From positions 18,816-82,815 of the forward strand of contig JBBQHB010000008.1 in the NCBI GenBank assembly GCA_038323575.1: a DNA stretch of 64,000 nt. Reading direction: 5' to 3'. The notes beneath the pieces are model-generated. The model searched no databases. It had not been told where the DNA came from and saw nothing but the letters and a program-made list of their open reading frames with translations. The stretch comes from CAINVV01 sp038323575. Its GTDB lineage: Bacteria > Bacteroidota > Bacteroidia > Bacteroidales > Prolixibacteraceae. Below are positions 1-9,900 of the stretch, piece by piece (within the stretch, counting starts at the first letter, position 1; every line of letters starts with the position of its first letter). The translations under genes and the position numbers were made by a program.

Positions 1-228
1 CTTGAAAGACCATGTTTTTGTTTTGTTCCTGTTCAACTACTTCCTAAACTAATTGCAAACTCCGATTGAGTTTTCATATTTTCCCGTTAAAATCTCTTTT
101 TTTAATTAAAATAGAAAAGCTTATTCACCCGTTTGCATATTTTCGTTGTTATAGGTAATAGAGCTTTCTATTACGAAATAATGTGATTTTAAAGATTAGG
201 ATCCTGTCCAAATTAGATTGCCCACTTG
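1..228. other. Upstream region of the mannan locus, no sigma-factor gene visible
   Basis: This AT-rich stretch contains no credible coding frame in either direction. FecR-type anti-sigma genes are usually preceded directly by an ECF sigma-factor gene, but no sigma region 4 helix-turn-helix can be read here. The partner gene is therefore further upstream outside the window, or unlinked. No clear TAnnTTTG promoter box was identified. Confidence 0.5.
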
Positions 229-1419
229 ATGATTATGGATATATTTAATTCTACGCTTGATATTTCGGCCTTAATTGCCCGTGACATAACTGGTCAATTG
301 GACCGGCATGAGAAAGAGACACTTGAAAATTGGCTGGCAAGCTCCCGGAAAAATCAAATATTGTATGACAGGATCGTGAATAGCGAAAATTTTTCGAAAC
401 GGAATGAGCTTTATGATAATGTAGATATTCAAAAGAGGTGGAGCCTCATTGCAGCTGATCTGGATTTTCACACAAAAAGAAGGGGTATAACAAGACTTCT
501 TCAATTTGCCGCAGCCATCCTGATCCCTCTGTTTATGGTTGTAACCGCTTATTGGTGTTTGAATTACCTTCCTGAAAATGAACAATCTGCCTCCGTAATT
601 TCACGCGGAACACAGAATGCCATTTTGGTAATGGCAAGCGGTGAAAATGTGAACCTGGCCGAAGGTGAAAACAAAAAATATATAGAGAAAGACGGTACGG
701 TTATCAGCAAAACCCAGACTGAACTGAACTATCCTGAACAATCAACCCAAACTAATAATGAGACCCCATTAAATACTTTGATCACACCTTGTGGCGGAGA
801 GTACAGCCTGGTTCTCTCTGATGGAACCAGGGTTTATCTTAACTCAATGAGTAAACTGGTGTTCCCGGTCAGGTTCTTCGGTAATAAACGTGAGGTGACT
901 CTGGAAGGGGAGGCATTTTTTGAAGTCGCTGCAAACAAATCAAAACCATTTATCGTGAATATTAAAGGTTTGCAGGTTGAGGTTTTAGGCACTTCTTTCA
1001 ATATAAAGTCATATTATAATGATAATCAGTCATATACCACACTGGTTGAAGGGAAAGTGAAACTCAATTCAGGTAATCTTTTTTCTGACCAAATAGTTTT
1101 GGAACCAAACCAACAGGCAGTTTATGATAACTCTTCAGCGACTGTTGACATTCAGGCTGTTGATGCCAACCAGATCATTCAATGGACAAAAGGACGGTAT
1201 TCTTTTACTGACCAATCATTGTATGAGATTATGAAAACCCTTTCAAGATGGTATCGTTTTACATATACATTTGAAGATGAATCATTAAAATCGATCAAAT
1301 TTGAAGGAGGATTGAACAAATACGAAAGCATTAATCCGATTCTGGACATCATAGGCCGAACCGAAAAAGTAAAAGTATTGGTCAAAGGGGATGAAATTTT
1401 GTTCTCAAAAATTAAATAA
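229..1419 (+). CDS. FecR-family anti-sigma factor
   Basis: This is an inner-membrane anti-sigma factor that passes a signal from an outer-membrane TonB-dependent transducer to an ECF sigma factor. The N-terminal about 80 residues are the cytoplasmic sigma-binding part, with an ENWL-type helix. A hydrophobic segment follows at about residues 88-112. The periplasmic FecR domain lies at about 185-282, with the typical LSDGTRVYLN, GEAFFEV and LGTSFNI signatures. A DUF4974-type C-terminal domain ends the protein (about 320-395). The start is taken at the first ATG (229); a TTG lies one codon upstream and another ATG at 235. The susC gene follows after 86 bases and encodes a complete STN domain, the expected partner. 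The sigma gene is not in the window. Confidence 0.93.
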   Translation: MIMDIFNSTLDISALIARDITGQLDRHEKETLENWLASSRKNQILYDRIVNSENFSKRNELYDNVDIQKRWSLIAADLDFHTKRRGITRLLQFAAAILIPLFMVVTAYWCLNYLPENEQSASVISRGTQNAILVMASGENVNLAEGENKKYIEKDGTVISKTQTELNYPEQSTQTNNETPLNTLITPCGGEYSLVLSDGTRVYLNSMSKLVFPVRFFGNKREVTLEGEAFFEVAANKSKPFIVNIKGLQVEVLGTSFNIKSYYNDNQSYTTLVEGKVKLNSGNLFSDQIVLEPNQQAVYDNSSATVDIQAVDANQIIQWTKGRYSFTDQSLYEIMKTLSRWYRFTYTFEDESLKSIKFEGGLNKYESINPILDIIGRTEKVKVLVKGDEILFSKIK

Positions 1420-1425
1420 AAAATA

Positions 1426-1450
1426 CAGGAGATGCTTGGAACATCTCCTG
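1426..1450 (+). promoter_or_regulatory. Stem-loop between fecR and susC
   Basis: Nine-base perfect stem CAGGAGATG/CATCTCCTG with a seven-base loop, seven bases after the fecR stop. No T-run follows on the plus strand, so it is not a convincing intrinsic terminator. It may be an mRNA processing or stability hairpin that sets fecR versus susC levels (inference). Confidence 0.45.
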
Positions 1451-1505
1451 CTAAAACATTTCTGGTGGTACAGAAATATTAATTACTAAACTTAGATGTA
1501 AAATT

Positions 1506-4500
1506 ATGAAGAAAATGCATTTAAATGCCAATCCCTACGAGAAAAGCATTTTTAAAATCATTCGTGTAATGAAACTAGCTACCTTTATTCTATTGGCGGG
1601 ATTTATGCAGGTTTCGGCCAGCATTTATTCACAAACAGCTAACATTAAGTTATCTGTTCGTGAGACAGCCTTTAGCGATGTTATTAAAGAGATCCAGAAA
1701 CAGACTGAGTTCACCTTTTTCTTCAGTCCGGATGATGTGAGCAATATCATTGTCTCGGAGGTTGAGGTTGAAAAAGCAAGTCTTGAGAAAGTGCTCGACT
1801 TGTGTCTGGAAGGGACAGATCTTGAATACGAGATCGTTTACAAAGCAGTAATCCTAAAAAAGGCACAAGAAAAGGATGCCGGGGAAACTTTGTTGGCCGG
1901 ACCGGAGGCACAACAACCCCAAAAAAGAACAATCACCGGAAAAGTAACAGATGTTAATGGTGCATCCATACCCGGGGCATCGGTAGTGGTCAAAGGTACC
2001 ACGAACGGCATCATTACAAGTAATGATGGAAGCTACTCACTTAGTATTCCGGAGAATGCCACCATACAGTATTCCTTTGTGGGAATGAAAACACAGGAGG
2101 AAAAAGTCGGCAACCAAAAAGTTATCAATATAATGCTGTCTGAAGAGACAATCGGAATCGAAGATGTCGTAGTGGTAGGTTATGGCTCGCAAAAAAAAGT
2201 GACAGTAACCGGCGCAATAACGACGATTTCCACACAAGATCTTAAACAGAGTCCAACAACTAACCTATCGAATGCTTTGGCCGGTCGGATGTCGGGTATG
2301 ATGGTGACGCAGTATAGCGGCGGGGAACCCGGAGTTGACCGAAGTTCGGTTATTGTCCGCGGTATGTCAACCCTTGGTAACAAAAACCCTATCGTGATCG
2401 TTGATGGTATTGAGCGCGATTTCCAATACCTTAATCCTGACGAGGTTGAATCCTTTACACTGCTAAAGGATGCATCAGCAACCGCAGTTTATGGTGTAAG
2501 AGGCGCCAATGGTGTCATCCTGGTAACAACACGAAGAGGAAAAACAGTGGATAGGGCCAACGTTACATTTAAAGCTTCTACGGGAATCTCTGCTCCGATT
2601 AAATTTCCTGAGTATCTGGGTTCGGCTGATTATGCCATGCTTTACAACGAAGCTAATCTGAATGATAACCCGCAAACCCCTAAAGCTCTTTTCACACAAA
2701 CGCAGATTGATAATTACCGGATCGCAAAGGGAGATAACTCGGATGGATTAGGCTACAATGTCAATCTTTTCGATTATGCTTTCAAACCCAGTATGCAACA
2801 GGATTACAGCCTGAACATCCAGGGGGGGTCAAAAACGGCCAGGTATTTTATTCTGGTAGGTTATATGAACCAAAACGGCAACTATCAACATACAAATGAC
2901 GGGCCTAACAATACCAATGCAGTCTTTAAAAGGTATAACTTCAGATCGAATATTGACATCAACATTACCCCCGAATTCTATGTAAAACTGAACCTGGGCG
3001 GACGAATCCAGAACAGGATAGCGCCCGGGACAACTGCTGCAAGGCTCATCACAATTGCCAATACACAGCCTTCTATTTACCCTGTTATCAATGAACGAAA
3101 TGATAACCCCGCTAATGCGCTTTATAATTCGAAGCATCCTGAAGGATTGCTTTTCGGAACGGCTTTGTACCGTTATAACATGCTGGGTGAATTAGCCTAT
3201 TCGGGATTTGAAAATTATTATGACACCTATATGGAAGGTAGCTTTGCGATGGGATACAACCTTGATTTCCTCACAAAAGGGTTGAAATTTGAGACTCAGT
3301 TTTCCTATGATATTCATGCCGGCAACATGATTGACAGAAAAATCCCTCATGAGACCGAAGGTTACAGGGAATATGGCGGATATGCAACGTTTTTCCCAAC
3401 AGTCGGAGTGGATGTCCTGATGAATGGCGGGCATTATCAGGGTGCATATTCATCTCCCCGACGTGTGGATAACAATACGATGAGCAACGGTGTAACCAAC
3501 GCGGCGCCCGAACGAAAAAACGACTTCCAGTCGACGTTAAATTATGCCAGATCTTTCGGGCATCATAACGTTTCCGGACTCTTGTTAATTCGTCAATCGG
3601 TTCGCGTGTACAACAACGATATACCTTATGCAACTCAGGGACAAGCCTTACGCGGCACCTATAATTATGCTGAGAAATATCTTTTTGAATTCAATGCTGC
3701 CTACAATGGTTCTGAAAACTTTGCAAAGGGGCACAAATATGGATTTTTCCCGGCGGGAGCTATAGGATGGGTTGTGAGTAACGAAGCTTTTATGAAAAAG
3801 AACCATGTTGTAGATTATTTAAAACTAAGGGGATCTTTCGGTATAGTTGGAAATGACCAACTTCCGGGAGCAAGATTTGGGTACATGCAATTCTATACTA
3901 CCAACGGCAACACCTACAATATAGGGATGGACCAGAATTCTGGCGTTCCGGCAGGTGTTTATGAGGGAGCGCTTGCAAATCCATTATTGACTTGGGAAAA
4001 ATCCAAAAAAGCAAATTTCGGTATCGACACCCGAATTCTAAAAAACAGGTTAAACTTTACCGCCGATGTTTTTTATGAACGTCGCAGCCAAATCTTAAAT
4101 ATACCCGGACAGAACTATGCAAAAGATATATCCGCAGTTGTAGGGTTAAGCGCTCCTCAGATAAATATTGGAGTCGTCGATAACAAGGGTATCGACTTTG
4201 AGCTTGCATGGAATGATAAAATTGGGAAAAACTTCTCCTATTACATCAAGCCGAACATGTCATTTGCCCGAAACAAAATTATATTCCTGAACGAAGTTGA
4301 CCACATTGCCCCTGATGGCAAACAGGTTCCTACGGCTTACCGCACAGGCAAACGTATCGGGGAACAGTTTCTTTATCAATTTGATCACTTTATAAAAGAC
4401 CAGGCAGAAGCTGATGCAATTAATGCAGCAGGCTACCAACCATGGAGTACGAAATTAATCCCCGGAGATGTCGTTTATAAAGATCAGAATGGCGATGGCA

Positions 4501-5042
4501 AGATTACAGACCAGGAAGACAGAATTTCGATGGGTAATCCAAGAAATCCGGAAATTCAGTTTGGTGTACCAATTGGTGTTTCTTACAAAGGGTTTGATGC
4601 AAGCTTATTGTTTCAGGGGGCCGCGCTGGTTAGCGTTGAGTTAACTGATGCCGCATCCTGGGACTTTCCAACTTATGGACAGGATATTATCGGAAGGGTG
4701 AAGGACCTGCATTTAGATCGTTGGACCCCGGCGACAGCCGCAACCGCGACTTATCCTGCCTTACATTATGGACCCTATCTAAATAATAAGAACTCACAGA
4801 ATTCGCTCTTTTTTGCGGATGCATCCTACATTCGGATGAAGAGTGTGGAGATCGGTTATTCTGTTCCTTCTAAAATTATGAGGAAACTTGGATTTACAAA
4901 GGCCCGTTTTTATGTTCAGGGGTTAAACCTGATAACGTGGGATAAATTAAAAAAATACGATGTTGATCCTGAAACAAATACCGGGGGCGACTGGTATCCG
5001 ATTCAACGCGTTGCTAGTATTGGTGTTGAAGTAACATTTTAA
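1506..5042 (+). CDS. SusC/RagA-family TonB-linked outer membrane transporter with N-terminal STN domain
   Basis: This is an outer-membrane beta-barrel importer for oligosaccharides, driven by TonB. It has a signal-anchor-like N-terminus (about 17-42), an STN signalling domain (about 45-120), a carboxypeptidase-regulatory-like domain (about 142-225), a TonB-plug domain with VVVVGYG and the VRGANGVILVTT signature (to about 345), and then the 22-strand barrel ending in the aromatic residue Phe. At 1178 residues it is a normal size for a SusC with STN. The complete STN domain together with the upstream fecR indicates sigma/anti-sigma regulation by substrate binding. susD follows after 11 bases. 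The neighbouring GH38 and GH76 genes suggest alpha-mannan-derived ligands (inference). Confidence 0.96.
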   Translation: MKKMHLNANPYEKSIFKIIRVMKLATFILLAGFMQVSASIYSQTANIKLSVRETAFSDVIKEIQKQTEFTFFFSPDDVSNIIVSEVEVEKASLEKVLDLCLEGTDLEYEIVYKAVILKKAQEKDAGETLLAGPEAQQPQKRTITGKVTDVNGASIPGASVVVKGTTNGIITSNDGSYSLSIPENATIQYSFVGMKTQEEKVGNQKVINIMLSEETIGIEDVVVVGYGSQKKVTVTGAITTISTQDLKQSPTTNLSNALAGRMSGMMVTQYSGGEPGVDRSSVIVRGMSTLGNKNPIVIVDGIERDFQYLNPDEVESFTLLKDASATAVYGVRGANGVILVTTRRGKTVDRANVTFKASTGISAPIKFPEYLGSADYAMLYNEANLNDNPQTPKALFTQTQIDNYRIAKGDNSDGLGYNVNLFDYAFKPSMQQDYSLNIQGGSKTARYFILVGYMNQNGNYQHTNDGPNNTNAVFKRYNFRSNIDINITPEFYVKLNLGGRIQNRIAPGTTAARLITIANTQPSIYPVINERNDNPANALYNSKHPEGLLFGTALYRYNMLGELAYSGFENYYDTYMEGSFAMGYNLDFLTKGLKFETQFSYDIHAGNMIDRKIPHETEGYREYGGYATFFPTVGVDVLMNGGHYQGAYSSPRRVDNNTMSNGVTNAAPERKNDFQSTLNYARSFGHHNVSGLLLIRQSVRVYNNDIPYATQGQALRGTYNYAEKYLFEFNAAYNGSENFAKGHKYGFFPAGAIGWVVSNEAFMKKNHVVDYLKLRGSFGIVGNDQLPGARFGYMQFYTTNGNTYNIGMDQNSGVPAGVYEGALANPLLTWEKSKKANFGIDTRILKNRLNFTADVFYERRSQILNIPGQNYAKDISAVVGLSAPQINIGVVDNKGIDFELAWNDKIGKNFSYYIKPNMSFARNKIIFLNEVDHIAPDGKQVPTAYRTGKRIGEQFLYQFDHFIKDQAEADAINAAGYQPWSTKLIPGDVVYKDQNGDGKITDQEDRISMGNPRNPEIQFGVPIGVSYKGFDASLLFQGAALVSVELTDAASWDFPTYGQDIIGRVKDLHLDRWTPATAATATYPALHYGPYLNNKNSQNSLFFADASYIRMKSVEIGYSVPSKIMRKLGFTKARFYVQGLNLITWDKLKKYDVDPETNTGGDWYPIQRVASIGVEVTF

Positions 5043-5053
5043 TTGATTGAATT

Positions 5054-6922
5054 ATGAAAAAAAGAATATGCTTTTCTAATACACTACTAATCAGCACTGT
5101 ATTATTAATTTTTATGTCGTGCGCAAAGGTTCTCGACAGAGTCCCGGATAGTCAGATTTCGGAAGAAATTGCTTTTGCTTCCTGGGACAAGGTGAATGGT
5201 ATGGCAAATACTTTGTACCGTGAAATGCGTGATCGTGACAAAGGAATTGTAACACTCCAGGATTTTTCTATGGCTGGAATTACCGACGAATGCAAAGGGA
5301 CCAAAGTAGAAACTGCCATCCCCGACCAGTTTAACTTTGGATCATTCGGTCCGTCTATCGGAATGGCAGGTACAACGCAGGGTAAAAATATTTCTATCTA
5401 TTGGGGCAATTATTACGGCTCAATTCGTAGAACGAATGTATTTCTTTCAGGAGTTGAAAAATACAAATCACCTGATAACCCGCTTACACCCGGCGACTTA
5501 AAAAATCGTATTGCAGAAGCCCGTTTCATTCGTGCTTACCTGCATTTTCTCGCTACGCGATGGTATGGTGATGTTGTTTACATGGATTATGTGGCTGATT
5601 TAGCGGGTGATTTAAAATTTGTCCGCCTTTCCTGGCCTGATTTTGTAAAGAAGATTTTAGCGGATCTTCAATATGCTGCGGACAATTTGCCGGTCCGGCA
5701 CCTGGATCTTGAATATGGCAGGGTAGACAAGGGCGCCGCCCTGGCATTGAAAGCGATTATCCTTTATATGAATGCAAGTCCGATGTACAATGGAGGTAAA
5801 TTGCCCGGCAATGATACCCGGGTTGGCAAAAGCGCTTATGCCACCTACGACAAAGAAAAATGGAAATTGGCAGCCGATGCAGCCAAAGCAGTAATGGATC
5901 TTCAAAATTCCGGGGCTCCGCGATATTTCCTCTATACCGGTAAAAGCAATACTTTTCAGGCCGAAAGTAACAACATGGTATATGCCAGAATTAAACAAAT
6001 TTATATTGATGCTCCGTCAATTCAAAATGAGTGGATCCTGGTTATGCCGAACTGCAAAGCTGAATCATGGCAAGGCGACCATATTCCCCCATCATATGGA
6101 GGCGCTGCCAGACTACAACCCCTTCAGGAACAAGTCGATGAATATGAATTTATTGGCAAAGACGGATACGGATATGCCACCTATGATCCTCAGGCCAAAG
6201 CCAAGGGTTATGATGATGACCTGCCCTATGTCAACCGTGATCCCCGCTTCTATTCTGATATAATGTTTCATGGTTGCACTTATCAAAATAAAATTATCAA
6301 CACAGCAACGGGTAATGATAAACTTGGGGCCAGTAATGCGACATTAACCGGATATTACCTGCGCAAATTTTTCCATGAAGACTGGAAGCGAAGCGGAAAC
6401 TGGCCACTCCATTTCCCGATGTTGCGCCTTCCTGAAATTCAGTTGATCTATGCAGAGGCAATGAATCAATATGCCGGACCAAGCCAGCAAGTTTATGATG
6501 TATTGAATACGCTTCGCGCCCGCTCTTTCATGGTTCCTGTACCTCCCGGCCTGAATCAGGCTGCGCTTCATAAATACATCCAAAGGGAGCGCCGCGTTGA
6601 ACTTTTCTATGAAAACAAGCGCTATTTTTATGCCCGTTGGAATTTAGAACCGGATTCCCCTGCAGAGCTCGCCCAGGAAACTGCCTCCGAAGCATCCCCA
6701 ACCCCGGATTTGTTCTGGCCTTATCCCAGAACCCAGCGCGTTGTACATGGTGCCAAGCCTGTAGCAGATCCAACCGGGAAAATGGTTGTAGGCGGAGTAA
6801 CTTATAAGATGGAACGATTTAAACTGGAAGACCGTGTTTTTACCTCTAAAAACTATTTCTGGCCTTTGGTTCAAAGCGAAATAACCAATACTCCGTCGTT
6901 AATACAAAGTCCGAACTGGTGA
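5054..6922 (+). CDS. SusD/RagB-family surface glycan-binding lipoprotein
   Basis: This is the surface lid protein that binds glycan over the SusC barrel. The N-terminus has a lipoprotein signal with a Cys after LLIFMS (about residue 23). The body shows SusD features: RRTNVFL, AEARFIRAYLHFLATRWYGDV in the TPR region, a repeated LPEIQLIYAEAMN helix, and RRVELFYENKRYFYARW near the C-terminus. Its length of 622 residues is within the family range. It lies 11 bases after susC and is clearly co-transcribed. A hairpin with a T-run follows it, which may lower expression of the enzyme genes relative to susCD. Confidence 0.95.
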   Translation: MKKRICFSNTLLISTVLLIFMSCAKVLDRVPDSQISEEIAFASWDKVNGMANTLYREMRDRDKGIVTLQDFSMAGITDECKGTKVETAIPDQFNFGSFGPSIGMAGTTQGKNISIYWGNYYGSIRRTNVFLSGVEKYKSPDNPLTPGDLKNRIAEARFIRAYLHFLATRWYGDVVYMDYVADLAGDLKFVRLSWPDFVKKILADLQYAADNLPVRHLDLEYGRVDKGAALALKAIILYMNASPMYNGGKLPGNDTRVGKSAYATYDKEKWKLAADAAKAVMDLQNSGAPRYFLYTGKSNTFQAESNNMVYARIKQIYIDAPSIQNEWILVMPNCKAESWQGDHIPPSYGGAARLQPLQEQVDEYEFIGKDGYGYATYDPQAKAKGYDDDLPYVNRDPRFYSDIMFHGCTYQNKIINTATGNDKLGASNATLTGYYLRKFFHEDWKRSGNWPLHFPMLRLPEIQLIYAEAMNQYAGPSQQVYDVLNTLRARSFMVPVPPGLNQAALHKYIQRERRVELFYENKRYFYARWNLEPDSPAELAQETASEASPTPDLFWPYPRTQRVVHGAKPVADPTGKMVVGGVTYKMERFKLEDRVFTSKNYFWPLVQSEITNTPSLIQSPNW

Positions 6923-6944
6923 TAATTAGATGAAAATAATGAAA

Positions 6945-6987
6945 AGAGAGATTGATTAGTTAAATTTAGTCAGTCTCTCTTTTTTTA
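6945..6987 (+). terminator. Intrinsic terminator or attenuator between susD and the mannosidase gene
   Basis: A 14-base-pair stem (6945-6958 with 6967-6980, including G-U pairs) has an eight-base loop and is followed by seven T residues. It ends 13 bases before the next start codon. Because the next gene is codirectional and fits the same locus, partial termination that keeps susCD levels above enzyme levels is a reasonable inference. Confidence 0.75.
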
Positions 6988-6999
6988 AAATTACTCAAT

Positions 7000-9900
7000 A
7001 TGAAAAACCTTTCATTCCTTTTCCTTGTCGTCGGAATGCTTTGTCCGGCATTATTGTTTGCACAACAGATTGATAAAAGGGAAAAATACGACATCTCCAA
7101 AGATAAAGTATTGTATACCATTGGCTATGCCCACCTCGACACCGAATGGAACTGGGAATATCCCACCACCATCAATGAATACATTAAAAATACCATGGAG
7201 GATAACTTTAAACTTTTCGAAAAGTATCCCGACTATGTATTCAATTTTACCGGATCCCGCCGTTACAACATGATGAAAGAGTATTATCCTGAATCCTATA
7301 TAAAGGTAAAGGATTACATTAAGCAGGGAAGATGGTTTATTTCCGGTTCATCTGTCGATGAAGGTGAAGTCAATGTCTCATCATCCGAATCTGTTCTCCG
7401 CCAGGTCCTCTATGGAAACCTCTATTTCAAAAGAGAATTTAACAAGGAGAGTTATGACTACATGCTTCCCGACTGTTTCGGATTTGTGGCGACCATGCCT
7501 TCCGTCTGGAGCCACGCCGGACTGTTGGGTTTCTCAACCCAGAAATTAACCTGGCGCTCCACCAACGGTGTTCCTTTTAATGTTGGTGTATGGGAAGGCC
7601 CCGATGGTAAAGGTTTACTGGCGGCCTTAAATGCAACAAGTTATACCAGCGATGTCGTTGAAAGGCTCGACAAAGACAAAGCATGGACTGCAAGAATGGA
7701 AAGCAACATCAAAAAATACGGCGTTTCCTTCGATTTCCGTTACTACGGCGTCGGAGATACCGGCGGCGCTCCCCGGGAAAAGGACGTTGCCAACGCCGTT
7801 GGCAGCCTTAAACACGATGACAGCAACTTTAAAGTCGTGTTAACCGCATCGGATCAGATTTTCCGGGATATTACGCCCGCGCTCCGTGACAAACTGCCGA
7901 CTTTTGCCGGTGACTTGCTACTCACCGAACACAGCGCCGGGTCCATGACCTCGCAATCTTTTATGAAACGTGCCAACCGGAAGAACGAACAACTTGCAAA
8001 ATCGGCCGAACAGCTCGCCTCATTGGCTGACTGGCTGGGCGGCGCTTCCTATCCGGTGAATAAACTGAATAACGCATGGGACCTCGTTTTGGGCAGCCAA
8101 TTCCACGATATCCTTCCGGGTACGAGTACTGTTCTGGCCTATAACTACGCCTGGAATGATGAATTTATCGCCATGAACGGATTCTCCGAAGTCATAAAAA
8201 ATTCGGTAAGCGCTATTGCACACGATTTGAATACACAGGTGACAGGCAAAGCAGTCGTTGTTTATAATCCGGTTGCCATCAGCCGGGAAGATGTTGTCAC
8301 GGCTGAACTCAGTTATCCGAAAATGCCGGTCGGCATTGCTGTATTTGATAAAAACGGCGTTGTTGTCCCTTCCCAAATTATCTCTTCAAAAGAGAATAAA
8401 CTGAAAATTATTTTTCTGGCTCAACTGCCGTCAGTCGGAATTTCGGTCTTTGACGTTCGTGAAGCTCCTGTTGCCGCCTCAACATCAGCGCTGACAGTTA
8501 AGGATCAAACACTGGAAAACAATTATTTTATAGTAGAAGTGGATGCAAACGGCGATATATCAAGCATCTATGACAAAACAGCTTCGAAAGAGGTGCTGTC
8601 AAAACCGGCCTCATTGCAATTCCATCAGGAACGCCCTTCGCAATGGCCGGCATGGAACATGGACTGGAATGACCGCAAGAATCCTCCTTTCGACTTTATG
8701 AACAAAGAGGTTACGGTAAAAATTGCCGGGCAGGGACCGGTTCGTGTTGCATTGGAAATTACCAAAAAAGGACAGAACTCAGCCATCACCCAAATCATCA
8801 GTCTTGCAGCAGGTCAGGCCGGCAAGCGGATTGAGGTATGCAATAAGATCGACTGGCAATCGAAAGAGGTGTCATTGAAAGCTGCTTTCCCTACAACCGT
8901 ATCCAATGAATTTGCCACTTATGGTCTGAATACCGCCGCCATCCAGCGCACCAACAACAACGAGGTTAAATTTGAAGTACCCGGAAGGCAGTGGATCGAC
9001 CTTACCGACCGGCCGAACAACTATGGTGTTTCCATTTTGGAAGATTGCAAATATGGTTCAGACAAGCCTGATGACAAAACGCTGCGGCTCACGCTGATGT
9101 ATACGCCAAAAGCCAACTCGTATGTTTATCAGGGATCCCAGGACTGGGGTATCCATGATGTGAAATATGCCATTTATGCCCACTCCGGCGATTGGGTATA
9201 TGCCGGGACACCCTGGCAGGGCAGTTTTTTGAATGCTCCGCTTGTTGCTTTCGAAACTTCCAAACATGAAGGCGCTATGGGGAAAGAGATTTCCCTGCTT
9301 CAAATCAATTCTGACAAGGTGGATGTGATGGCATTCAAAAAAGCCGAAGAGAGTGGTTATTACATCGTCCGTTTTAACGAATTGTACGGCAAAGATGCCA
9401 AAGGCATTAACGCCAGCTTTGCTGGTAAGATCACCGATGCGTATGAGGTCAACGGCCAGGAGCAAAAGATTGGCGCTGCAAATTTCAACCAGGGCAGCCT
9501 GAACTTCGACATGACAAAATTCCTTATCCGCAGTTTCGCTGTTAAGTTGGAACCGTCTGCTGTTACCATGGCAAAACCGGTTCAGCAAAGCGTGGAAATT
9601 CCATACAATGAAGATGTGATCAGTTTTGATAAGAACCGTACTGATGGCAATATGATCAACGGTCTTTCTTTGCCGGCTGAATTGGTTCCTGCTTCCATCA
9701 CCAGCGAGGATATTACCTTCCGGACAGGGAACAGCGCTGACGGACAAAACAATGTCGTTGCTGCAAAGGGACAGAAAATTAACCTTCCAGCCGGGGATTT
9801 CAACAAAGTGTACATTCTTGCTGCGGCAACGGCTGATACGAAGGATAAACTTAAAATCGGAAGCCATACAGTTCCTTTCAATATTCAGGATTGGACCGGT